From JACKJK01 sp046159835 (GTDB lineage: Bacteria; Pseudomonadota; Alphaproteobacteria; Rhizobiales; Tepidamorphaceae): 64,000 nucleotides of DNA. This document shows, piece by piece, positions 1-8,360 of the stretch. Under the pieces are notes generated by a model. It worked only from the letters and a program-made list of their open reading frames with translations, was not told where the DNA came from and did not search any database. The stretch is taken from positions 620,001-684,000 of the forward strand of contig NZ_JBJXCY010000002.1 of NCBI RefSeq assembly GCF_046159835.1. Direction: 5' to 3'. Numbering within the stretch: position 1 is the stretch's first letter; the number at the start of each line of letters is the position of its first letter. The position numbers and the translations under genes were made by a program.

Positions 1-428
1 GCGATGCGCACGAGTTGATGGCCGACATCTTCAACAACTTCGACCGACAGACCGAGAGCCGGTTCCTGACCGCGCTGGAGGAAGACAACCGCGAAGCCGC
101 CGACCGCATCAAGCAGCTCATGTTCACCTTCGACGATCTCGGCCGCCTCGATGCCGCCGGCATGCAGACGCTCATGCGCAGCGTCGACAAGGACAAGCTC
201 GCCATCGCCCTGAAGGGTGCCAGCGAAAAGATGCGCGACTTCTTCATGGAGAACATGTCGCAGCGTGCCGCCAAGATGCTTCAGGAAGACATGGACGTTC
301 TGGGGCCGGTGCGCCTCAAGGACGTCGACGAGGCACAGGGAAGAATGGTCAACATGGCCAAGGACCTCGCCGCACGCGGCGAGATCCAGATCAGCAAGAA
401 GGGTGGCGAGGACGAGATGGTCTACTGA
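1..428 (+). CDS. fliG: Flagellar motor switch protein FliG, C-terminal fragment (gene starts before the window)
   Basis: FliG is part of the cytoplasmic C-ring and its C-terminal domain interacts with the MotA stator to generate torque and switch rotation. Only about the last 141 codons are present. The reading frame is open from base 3 and enters from the left edge, so the in-frame TTG and ATG at 15-20 are internal codons. The visible part has the C-terminal FliG helix pattern, including FDDLGRLD and KMRDFFMENMS followed by DVLGPVRLKDVDEAQ. It ends 33 bases before the fliH start and is followed by fliH, fliN and flbD, the order of the Caulobacter fliF operon. Family assignment is secure; the full length cannot be judged. 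Confidence 0.95.
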   Translation, partial: DAHELMADIFNNFDRQTESRFLTALEEDNREAADRIKQLMFTFDDLGRLDAAGMQTLMRSVDKDKLAIALKGASEKMRDFFMENMSQRAAKMLQEDMDVLGPVRLKDVDEAQGRMVNMAKDLAARGEIQISKKGGEDEMVY

Positions 429-461
429 CCATCCGCCTCTGGTTGAGAGTTGAAAGTGGAA

Positions 462-1181
462 ATGATGGCAAAGCCCGCTCCGTACATGTTCGACGAGGTC
501 TTCGCGATTGCGCAGACCGGCGAACCCGAGCCCGAGCGTTATGAGGAGGAAGACCTCAAGAAGGCCGCCCATGACGCGCGCCAGGAAGGCTATGCCGCGG
601 GCGAAGCCGCCGGCCGCGCTGCCGCGACCGCGCGCATCGAAAACCAGCTTGCCAAGGCCTGCGACCGACTGTTCGACACCCTGCCCGGCCTGATCGCCGC
701 CTCCGACGCCCACCGCCACATGGCCGAGGATGCCGCTGTCGACGTTGGCGTTCAGATGGCCCGCAAGCTGTCGCGCGCGCTCGTTGCCCGCTACCCGCTG
801 GTCGAGATCGTCGACCTGTTCCGGCAGGCCATCGACGAGGTCCGCACCATTCCCCACATCGTTCTACGCGTGCACGAATCCCTGTCCGAACCGCTTTCGG
901 AACGCGTCGACAAGCTTGCGCGCGAAACCGGCGTGCAGGGTCGCATCGTCGTGCTCGGCGACCCGGACATCATCCCCGGCGACGCACGGCTCGAATGGGC
1001 TGACGGCGGCATGGTTCGCGACAGCGCAGAACTGGAAGCCAGCATCGAGGACGCCGTGAAGCGCTTCGCACTGCGCCGCCCGCAGGCGCGCCCCGGCCGC
1101 CCCGAACCCATGGCCGACGACGTGAGCGGCGGCCCGGGCGACGACACGCAAAATTCACCGCAAGACGGCCAGGAGGCCTGA
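462..1181 (+). CDS. fliH: Flagellar assembly protein FliH/FlbE-like
   Basis: FliH-type proteins bind and restrain the export ATPase FliI at the flagellar type III export gate. This 239-residue protein (counted from the ATG at 462) has an acidic N-terminus, an Ala/Gly-rich helix with GYAAGEAAGRAAA spacing near residues 45-60 typical of FliH GxxxG repeats, and a C-terminal domain of roughly 100 residues containing VGVQMARKLSRALVARYPL. Sequence similarity in this family is low, so the name rests partly on its place between fliG and fliN, where Caulobacter has flbE. ATGs at 462 and 465 and a TTG at 450 are all possible starts; no strong ribosome site decides. The stop lies 4 bases before the fliN start. 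Confidence 0.82.
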   Translation: MMAKPAPYMFDEVFAIAQTGEPEPERYEEEDLKKAAHDARQEGYAAGEAAGRAAATARIENQLAKACDRLFDTLPGLIAASDAHRHMAEDAAVDVGVQMARKLSRALVARYPLVEIVDLFRQAIDEVRTIPHIVLRVHESLSEPLSERVDKLARETGVQGRIVVLGDPDIIPGDARLEWADGGMVRDSAELEASIEDAVKRFALRRPQARPGRPEPMADDVSGGPGDDTQNSPQDGQEA

Positions 1182-1185
1182 CCCC

Positions 1186-1533
1186 ATGTCCGACGAAACA
1201 GATACCCCGTTCGGCGAGATCGGCGACCTGCCGGCAGGCGGTGCGTCCCACTCGCATGACCACGACGACGACAGCGGCCACCACACCGCCGGCGAGCTGG
1301 AAGCCGTCTTCGACATACCGGTGAAGGTTTCCGCCGTGCTGGGCCGCTCGCGCATGGAGGTGAACGACCTCCTGAAGCTCAGCGAGGGCTCCATCGTCGA
1401 ACTCGACCGCAAGGTCGGTGAAGCCATCGACATCTACGTCAATGACCGCCTCGTGGCGCGCGGCGAAGTCGTGCTCGTTGAAGAGCGCCTCGGCGTGACC
1501 ATGACGGAAATCGTGAAGGACGAGCGCGCCTGA
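1186..1533 (+). CDS. fliN: Flagellar motor switch protein FliN
   Basis: FliN forms the base of the C-ring, binds phosphorylated CheY with FliM, and docks the FliH-FliI complex. This is a 115-residue protein with a His/Asp-rich leader (about residues 20-36, HSHDHDDD) followed by a SpoA (FliN/FliM C-terminal) domain at about 42-112. The hallmark VKVSAVLGRSRMEVNDLLKLSEGSIVELD type pattern and the terminal VVLVEERLGVTMTEIV strand are present. An AGGAGG ribosome site at 1171-1176 precedes the ATG, overlapping the end of fliH, so translation is probably coupled. The His/Asp-rich leader is the only unusual part. Confidence 0.95.
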   Translation: MSDETDTPFGEIGDLPAGGASHSHDHDDDSGHHTAGELEAVFDIPVKVSAVLGRSRMEVNDLLKLSEGSIVELDRKVGEAIDIYVNDRLVARGEVVLVEERLGVTMTEIVKDERA

Positions 1534-1557
1534 GTGCGGCTCGCGGGAGATTGAGCG

Positions 1558-2913
<1,356 letters not shown>

Positions 2914-2939
2914 CTTTTTTCGTCCGCTCCGCGGCCCGA

Positions 2940-2957
2940 TTAACCATCGGTTAACCA
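2940..2957 (+). promoter_or_regulatory. CtrA box upstream of flhA
   Basis: Positions 2940-2943 and 2951-2954 are TTAA separated by exactly 7 bases, the canonical CtrA site TTAA-N7-TTAA. Each half also matches the 8-mer TTAACCAT, giving two direct copies with an 11-bp period. The site lies about 50-65 bases before the flhA start, a promoter position, and the ctrA gene itself is 7 kb away. The sequence match is direct; binding is inferred. Confidence 0.8.
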
Positions 2958-2960
2958 TGA

Positions 2961-2981
2961 ACCCGGCAAAAATTGCCGGGT
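2961..2981. promoter_or_regulatory. Perfect palindrome before flhA, candidate FlbD (ftr) site
   Basis: A 9-bp perfect inverted repeat, ACCCGGCAA and TTGCCGGGT, is separated by AAA. It begins 3 bases after the CtrA box and ends 22 bases before the flhA start. There is no T-run, so it is not a convincing terminator for flbD. Its position over the expected transcription start of a CtrA-driven promoter, directly downstream of flbD, suggests an operator for FlbD. The link to FlbD is inference. Confidence 0.5.
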
Positions 2982-3003
2982 ACACCGGGCCACGGGAACA
3001 TTG

Positions 3004-5148
3004 ATGAGCGACACCAGCAGAGCCAGCGCACGCACCGCCGAGGGAGGGGGCGTCCCCACCTTCCGCGAGATCGTGGATTTCATCCGCCGTGGTGATATCG
3101 CGCTCGCGCTCGGCGTGATGACGATCCTCGTCGTCCTCATCATGCCGATGCCGCCGTTCGCGCTCGACATCATGCTGGCGATCTCGATCATCTTTTCGGT
3201 CCTGATCCTGATGACCGCGCTGTTCATTCGCGGCGTCCTGGAATTCTCAGCCTTCCCGACCGTGCTGCTGGTCGCGACCATGCTGCGCCTGTCGCTTAAC
3301 CTCGCCTCCACCCGACTGATCCTCGCCAACGGCCACGAAGGCACGTCAGCGGCTGGCCGCGTCATCGAGGCTTTCGGCAACTTCGTGATGGGCGGCAACT
3401 TCGTGATCGGGCTGATCGTCTTCGCGATCCTCGTCACGGTGAACTTCGTCGTCATCACCAAGGGTTCGGGCCGTATCGCGGAAGTCGCCGCGCGCTTCTC
3501 CCTCGATGCCATGCCCGGCAAGCAGATGGCGATCGACGCCGACCTGTCCGCCGGTCTCATCGACGAGGAAACCGCCAAGACCCGCCGCCGCAACCTCGAA
3601 GACGAAAGCGCCTTCTACGGCGCCATGGACGGTGCCTCGAAGTTCGTGCGTGGCGATGCCATCGCCGGCCTCATCATCACCTTCATCAACGTGATCGGCG
3701 GCATCATCATCGGCGTCGGCCAGATGGACCTGAGCTTCGCCGAAGCCAGCGCCTCTTACACGCTGCTGACGGTCGGTGACGGCCTCGTCTCGCAGGTGCC
3801 CGCGCTCATCGTCTCCATCGCTGCCGGCCTTCTGGTTTCCAAGGCCGGCGTCAGCGAGGATTCCGATACCGCCCTCGTCACCCAGCTTTCCAGCTACCCC
3901 AAGGCCCTTGGCATGACGTCCGGCGTCATGGCCGGTCTCGCCCTGCTGCCGGGCATCCCGCTGCTGCCGTTCCTTGGCCTGTCGGCTGCGGTCGGCGCGA
4001 TGGCGTGGTCGACGAACAAGTCGAAGCAGAACGCCGTCGTCGAGGCCGAGCAGAAGGAGTTCGAGGCAGCCCAGCCCGTGGTCCCGGCGGAAGAGCCGAT
4101 CTCTGCCGCGCTCGCCATGGACGACATCAAGCTGGAAGTCGGCTACGGCCTGCTGCCGCTGGTCAACTCGGCTGACGGCGAGGACCGCCTCACCAACCAG
4201 ATCAAGGCGCTGCGCCGCCAGCTTGCGCAGGAACTGGGCTTCGTCATGCCGCCGGTGCGCGTGCTCGACAACGTGCAGCTCGAGGCCAACGACTACTGCG
4301 TGCGCATCAAGGAAGTCGATGCCGGGTCCGGCACCATCTTCCCCAATCAGGTGATGGTGATGGACCCCGCGGGCGGCCAGATCGACCTGCCCGGCTTCCA
4401 CACGGTGGAGCCGACATTCGGCCTGCCGGCGACCTGGTGCGAGGAAAGCCAGCGCGACCGCGCCGAGATGAAGGGCTACACCGTCGTCGACCCGGCGACA
4501 GTCATCTCCACGCACCTTACCGAGTCCATCAAGGCCAACATGTCGGAACTGCTGTCCTACGCCGACGTGTCCAAGATGCTGGCGGACTTGCCGGGCGACC
4601 AGCAGAAGCTGGTGGACGACATCGTACCGGGGCAGGTCTCCATGTCCGCGATCCAGCGCGTGCTGCAATACCTGCTTGCCGAGCGTGTCTCGATCCGCGA
4701 CCTGCCGACGATCCTCGAAGGCATTGCCGAGGCCGCGTCCTTTGCCCGTTCCCCGCAGGCCATCGCCGAGCACGTTCGCTCGCGGCTTTCGCGCCAGCTC
4801 TGCGCGCAGCACATGGCGCCGGGCGGCTACCTGCCGATCCTGTCGCTGTCGCCCGACTGGGAGCACGCCTTCTCGCAGTCCCTCGTCGGCGAAGGCGAGG
4901 AGCGCCAGCTCGCCATGGCGCCGTCCAAGCTCCAGAACTTCGTGCAGAACGTGCGCGATTCCTTCGAGCAGGCCGCCCGCGACGGCGAACTGCCCGTGCT
5001 GATGACGAGCGCCGCCAACCGCCCGCACGTACGCGCCATCGTCGAGCGGTTCCGCCCGCAGACAACCGTCATGTCCCAGAACGAGGTGCATATCCGCGCT
5101 CGCCTGAAGACGCTCGGCAACGTCGCCGACACCCGGGCCGCCGCCTGA
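3004..5148 (+). CDS. flhA: Flagellar export gate protein FlhA
   Basis: FlhA forms the nonameric inner-membrane ring of the flagellar type III export apparatus and receives substrates and chaperones through its cytoplasmic domain. The protein (714 residues from the ATG at 3004) has about eight N-terminal membrane segments (about 30-330), including ALGVMTILVVLIMPMPP and the FHIPEP-family block LRLSLNLASTRLIL. The FHIPEP cytoplasmic loop reads DAMPGKQMAIDADLSAGLI, and the large soluble domain follows (about 370-705). The ATG at 3004 is preferred over the TTG at 3001 because GGGA at 2993-2996 is better spaced. It has its own upstream CtrA box and is the last flagellar gene in this cluster. Confidence 0.97.
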   Translation: MSDTSRASARTAEGGGVPTFREIVDFIRRGDIALALGVMTILVVLIMPMPPFALDIMLAISIIFSVLILMTALFIRGVLEFSAFPTVLLVATMLRLSLNLASTRLILANGHEGTSAAGRVIEAFGNFVMGGNFVIGLIVFAILVTVNFVVITKGSGRIAEVAARFSLDAMPGKQMAIDADLSAGLIDEETAKTRRRNLEDESAFYGAMDGASKFVRGDAIAGLIITFINVIGGIIIGVGQMDLSFAEASASYTLLTVGDGLVSQVPALIVSIAAGLLVSKAGVSEDSDTALVTQLSSYPKALGMTSGVMAGLALLPGIPLLPFLGLSAAVGAMAWSTNKSKQNAVVEAEQKEFEAAQPVVPAEEPISAALAMDDIKLEVGYGLLPLVNSADGEDRLTNQIKALRRQLAQELGFVMPPVRVLDNVQLEANDYCVRIKEVDAGSGTIFPNQVMVMDPAGGQIDLPGFHTVEPTFGLPATWCEESQRDRAEMKGYTVVDPATVISTHLTESIKANMSELLSYADVSKMLADLPGDQQKLVDDIVPGQVSMSAIQRVLQYLLAERVSIRDLPTILEGIAEAASFARSPQAIAEHVRSRLSRQLCAQHMAPGGYLPILSLSPDWEHAFSQSLVGEGEERQLAMAPSKLQNFVQNVRDSFEQAARDGELPVLMTSAANRPHVRAIVERFRPQTTVMSQNEVHIRARLKTLGNVADTRAAA

Positions 5149-5208
5149 CGGCGTTTCGCGCGCGCTCCACCGCTTGACCGCGCCGCCGATCCTGCGCCAA
5201 CTGGCGCG

Positions 5209-5835
5209 ATGAATACGATACCGCTGACTGTCAACGGCCTGACCGAGCTTCCCCACGGCATGATCGCTTCCATCGCGACCATGCTTGAAATGAAGGCACC
5301 CCCCAAAGGCTTCGCGCCGATGCGCTCGCCCTTCGGCTATTCGCTGGAGCGCCTGAAGGGCGCCGACGTGGACCGCTACCTCACGCTCTACCGCGATATT
5401 GGCGGGCCGTGGCTCTGGTACTCCCGGCTGATCCTGCCCGAGGACGAGTTGCGCGCCATCCTCGATGATCCGCGCGTCGAGGCCTACGCCATGACAGGCG
5501 GCGGACGCGATGTGGGCATCCTCGAACTCGACAACCGCGTCTCGGGGGAAACCGAACTGGCTTTCCTCGGCCTGACGCCGAAGCGCGTCGGCGCAGGCTT
5601 TGGCCGCTACCTGATGAGCGAGGCGATCAACCGCGCCTTCATGCGCGGCATCCGCAGGCTGTGGGTCCACACCTGCACGCTGGACCACCCCAAGGCCATC
5701 GACTTCTACAAGGCATCCGGCTTCGAGCCATATGCCATCGGCATCGAGATTGCAGACGACCCGCGCGTCACCGGCCTGCTGCCGCGCGATACGGCTCCGC
5801 ATGTGCCGATCATTGCCGAACGCGTCGTGATCTGA
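5209..5835 (+). CDS. GNAT-family N-acetyltransferase
   Basis: This 208-residue protein has a GNAT fold at about 40-200: a substrate loop with GPWLWYSRLILPEDEL, strand 4 and the acetyl-CoA loop LAFLGLTPKRVGAGFGRYLM (a Q/RxxGxG/A-type variant), and the closing LWVHTCTLDHPKAIDFYKASGFEPY typical of RimI-like members. The substrate is unknown. It begins a same-strand operon with a class IV aminotransferase 10 bases downstream, an unrelated small GNAT protein and a sulfotransferase-like protein, so it may acetylate an intermediate of that module. The start is uncertain: the ATG at 5209 has a poor ribosome site and in-frame ATGs at 5260 and 5281 would remove 17-24 residues without cutting the core fold. 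Confidence 0.85.
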   Translation: MNTIPLTVNGLTELPHGMIASIATMLEMKAPPKGFAPMRSPFGYSLERLKGADVDRYLTLYRDIGGPWLWYSRLILPEDELRAILDDPRVEAYAMTGGGRDVGILELDNRVSGETELAFLGLTPKRVGAGFGRYLMSEAINRAFMRGIRRLWVHTCTLDHPKAIDFYKASGFEPYAIGIEIADDPRVTGLLPRDTAPHVPIIAERVVI

Positions 5836-5845
5836 AGGGCCATCG

Positions 5846-6787
5846 ATGACTTCCACCCACGACTACGAGGACGACCCGCGCAACGCCACGATCCTGATCG
5901 ACGTGAACGGCGAATTGAAACACCGCGCCGAGGCCACCGTCTCGGTCTTCGATTCCGGCTTCATCCTCGGTGACGGCGTCTGGGAAGGCCTGCGCGTCAT
6001 GGATCGTGGCGTCGCGTTTCTCGATGCCCATCTCGACCGACTGTTCGAAGGCGCCAAGGCCATCGACATGGATGTCGGGCTGACGCGCGCGCAACTGGCG
6101 GACCGCATCTTCGCCTGCCTTGCCGCCAACGACATGCGCGACGGCGTGCACATCCGCCTCATGGTGACGCGTGGCATCAAGCGCACGCCATATCAGGACC
6201 CGCGCGTGACCATCGGTCCCGCCACCGTCGTCATCATTCCCGAGTACAAGGAAGCGAAGCCGCAGGTGCGCGCCCGCGGCATCTCGCTCTTCACCGTGCA
6301 CGTGCGCCGCACCGGCCCTGCCGAGCAGGACCAGAAGCTGAACTCCCATTCCAAGCTCAACTGCATCCTCGCTTGCATCCAGGCGGCCAAGGCCGGCGCG
6401 GACGAGGCGCTGATGCTGGACCCGGACGGGTTCGTCGCCACCTGCAACTCGACGCACTTCTTTATCGTGCGAAAGGGCGAGGTCTGGACCTCGACGGGCG
6501 ACTACTGCCTCGGCGGCATCACCCGCGCCAACGTAATCCAGGTCGCGCAAGAATCCGGCCTCACCGTTCGCGAGAAGCGGTTCTCCCTGACGGACGTCTA
6601 CGGCGCGGAGGAAGCCTTCGTTACCGGCACATTCGCGGGCCTCGTGCCCGTGCGCGAAGTCGACGGGCGCACCATCGGCAAGCCGGGCGAGGACACCGTT
6701 ACCGCCGGACCCCTGACCCAGACGCTGTCGGATGCCTACAAGGCGCTGGCGGCGCGCTCCATCACCAGACAGGACACTTCCAGATGA
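5846..6787 (+). CDS. Class IV PLP-dependent aminotransferase (branched-chain/D-amino acid aminotransferase family)
   Basis: Fold-type IV aminotransferase of 313 residues, related to IlvE and D-amino acid transaminase. Visible features: the N-terminal FDSGFILGDGVWEGLRV block around 33-50, the PLP-lysine region QDQKLNSHSKLNCILACIQAAKAGADEALMLD around 157-190, and the cofactor-phosphate loop TGDYCLGGITRANVI around 218. The exact amino donor cannot be read from sequence. GAAGGG at 5833-5838 precedes the ATG. Its stop overlaps the next start (ATGA), implying translational coupling with the small acetyltransferase and then the sulfotransferase-like protein. Plant proteins annotated as branched-chain-aminotransferase-like are, as I recall, fusions of a sulfotransferase-like and a class IV aminotransferase domain, which supports a functional pair here. 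Confidence 0.9.
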   Translation: MTSTHDYEDDPRNATILIDVNGELKHRAEATVSVFDSGFILGDGVWEGLRVMDRGVAFLDAHLDRLFEGAKAIDMDVGLTRAQLADRIFACLAANDMRDGVHIRLMVTRGIKRTPYQDPRVTIGPATVVIIPEYKEAKPQVRARGISLFTVHVRRTGPAEQDQKLNSHSKLNCILACIQAAKAGADEALMLDPDGFVATCNSTHFFIVRKGEVWTSTGDYCLGGITRANVIQVAQESGLTVREKRFSLTDVYGAEEAFVTGTFAGLVPVREVDGRTIGKPGEDTVTAGPLTQTLSDAYKALAARSITRQDTSR

Positions 6788-7077
6788 GCGATACCGATAT
6801 CGAGATCATCCGTGAGGACGGCGAGACCAAGGGGCGCTACATCGCCCGCATTCCCGGAAAGCCGGATGCCGAGCTGACCTATTCGAAGGCCGGGCCGTCA
6901 CGCATCATCATCGACCACACCGGCGTGCCCGATGCCCTGCGCGGACTTGGCGTTGGCAAGGTGCTGGTGGAACGCGCGGTGAAGGATGCCCGCGAGGCCG
7001 GCATCAAGGTGCTGCCGCTGTGCCCCTTCGCCAAGGCGATGATCGAAAAGACCCCGGAATGGCAGGACGTGCTGTGA
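6784..7077 (+). CDS. Small GNAT-like N-acetyltransferase (YidJ/YjdJ type)
   Basis: A 97-residue single-domain protein of the short GNAT branch: acidic beta-strand start, TYSKAGPSRIIIDHTGVPDALRGLGVGKVLVERAV (acetyl-CoA loop RGLGVG), and the conserved CPFAKAMIEKTPEW ending. These small proteins are thought to be acetyltransferases with unknown substrates. The ATG at 6784 overlaps the upstream stop by 4 bases and its own stop overlaps the GTG of the next gene, so four genes here are read as one coupled unit. A longer frame upstream is only the aminotransferase read in another phase. Confidence 0.85.
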   Translation: MSDTDIEIIREDGETKGRYIARIPGKPDAELTYSKAGPSRIIIDHTGVPDALRGLGVGKVLVERAVKDAREAGIKVLPLCPFAKAMIEKTPEWQDVL

Positions 7078-7817
7078 ACGATCCCGTCCGCATCGCCATG
7101 TGGTCGGGTCCGCGCAATATCTCGACCGCGATGATGCGCAGCTTCGGCGCGCGCCCCGACAGCTTTGTCACCGACGAGCCGTTCTATGCCGCCTACCTCG
7201 ATGCGACGAATCTCGACCACCCGATGCGCGATGACATCATCGCCGATGGCGAGCAAGACCCGCACAAGGTCGCGGACTGGCTCACCGGCCCGGTGCCGGG
7301 TGGCAAGTCGGTCTTCTACCAGAAGCACATGACGCACCACATGATCCCGTCGGTCCCGCGCGAGTGGATGGGCAAGGTGTCCCACGCGTTCCTGATCCGC
7401 GAACCCGAGCGCGTTCTGGCGTCCTACGTCGCCAAGCGCGAGCGCGTCGAACTCGCCGATATCGGCTTCGTCGTCCAGGCAGAACTTTTCGACATGGTGG
7501 CCGACATGCTGGGCGAGGCACCGCCCGTCATCGCCGCCCATGACGTGCGCGAGAATCCGGAATCGATCCTCAAGCAGCTTTGTGAACGGCTGGGCGTGAC
7601 CTTTCTGCCCGACATGCTGTCATGGAAGCCCGGCATCCACGCCACCGACGGCATCTGGGCGAAACACTGGTATCATCAGGTCGAGCGTTCGACCGGCTTC
7701 GCACCGCCCGCAGAAAAAGACGCAGGTCTCCCGGTCCTGCCCGCGCACCTGCAACACATCGCGGACGAGGCGCGCCCGCATTACGAGCGGCTCGCACGCC
7801 ACAGCCTGCGCCCCTGA
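7074..7817 (+). CDS. Sulfotransferase-like P-loop protein
   Basis: A 247-residue protein beginning at a GTG (7074) that overlaps the preceding stop as GTGA. The N-terminal RIAMWSGPRNISTAMMRSFGARP has the layout of the 5'-phosphosulfate-binding loop of sulfotransferase-family P-loop proteins, and FLIREPERVLASYVAKR resembles the 3'-phosphate (PSB) motif R-P...S. The C-terminal half carries LSWKPGIHATDGIWAKHWYHQVERSTGF, common to bacterial relatives of this group. The donor and acceptor are unknown; it may not use PAPS at all. A longer start at 7020 would overlap the upstream gene heavily and is rejected. It closes the acetyltransferase-aminotransferase operon. Confidence 0.82.
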   Translation: MNDPVRIAMWSGPRNISTAMMRSFGARPDSFVTDEPFYAAYLDATNLDHPMRDDIIADGEQDPHKVADWLTGPVPGGKSVFYQKHMTHHMIPSVPREWMGKVSHAFLIREPERVLASYVAKRERVELADIGFVVQAELFDMVADMLGEAPPVIAAHDVRENPESILKQLCERLGVTFLPDMLSWKPGIHATDGIWAKHWYHQVERSTGFAPPAEKDAGLPVLPAHLQHIADEARPHYERLARHSLRP

Positions 7818-7883
7818 GCCCGCGCCCTTGGCGGGTCAGTCACACGTCCTCACAAGCGCACGGACGCAGACACGCTTCAGGCC

Positions 7884-7905
7884 CGTGGCGGTGTTATCCG
7901 CCACG
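7884..7905. terminator. Hairpin between convergent genes, possible terminator
   Basis: An 8-bp perfect stem, CGTGGCGG and CCGCCACG, with a 6-base loop lies in the 120-base gap between the convergent sulfotransferase-like gene and fliJ. There is no T-run on either side, so intrinsic termination is uncertain. Confidence 0.35.
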
Positions 7906-7938
7906 TGCCCGGAGCAAGGTGTCGTTTTTGGTGGAACG

Positions 7939-8349
7939 TCAGCCCTGGAAGGCGAGACGTCCGGCCAGTGCGTCCATTTCCGCCTGATCGCGCTGCGCTT
8001 CGGCTGCACGTTCACGGTCGGTGGAGCGCTCCTCGAGAATCTCGATCTTCTTGAGATCTTCGAGCGCCTCGGCCAGCGCATCCTGCGCATCGCGCAACTG
8101 GCCGTCCAGTTCGCCTGCCGAGGCAAGCACGTTATCGCGGCGCTGCATCGCGGCGCGTGCAAATGTCGGATATGCGAAATGACCGATATCGGTCACCCCC
8201 GCGCGGCTTTCCTCGTCCTTGATCTGGCGCTCCAGATCATCCGCCATGCGGTGGAACTCGGAAATCATGGTCTCGATCTGCGCCAGGTGGCGGCGTTTCT
8301 CATCAACCTGAAAACGCTTGAATCGAATCAAGCTTTCTCGCGACTTCAT
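7939..8349 (-). CDS. fliJ: Flagellar export protein FliJ
   Basis: FliJ is the small coiled-coil stalk of the flagellar export ATPase, inserted into the FliI hexamer like the gamma subunit of F1 and contacting FlhA. This 136-residue protein is almost entirely helical and charged: MKSRESLIRFKRFQVDEKRRHLAQIE at the start, then heptad-like helices to about residue 125. Sequence similarity among FliJ proteins is low, but length, coiled-coil nature and its place 11 bases downstream of fliI in the same operon make the call good. It is transcribed leftward from the fliI/ctrA divergent region. Confidence 0.87.
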   Translation of the reverse strand: MKSRESLIRFKRFQVDEKRRHLAQIETMISEFHRMADDLERQIKDEESRAGVTDIGHFAYPTFARAAMQRRDNVLASAGELDGQLRDAQDALAEALEDLKKIEILEERSTDRERAAEAQRDQAEMDALAGRLAFQG

Positions 8350-8360
8350 GGCCTCACTCC

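Noticed and set aside
3346..5856. 836-codon minus-strand frame opposite flhA
   Set aside because: Shadow of flhA and the acetyltransferase gene; no family features.
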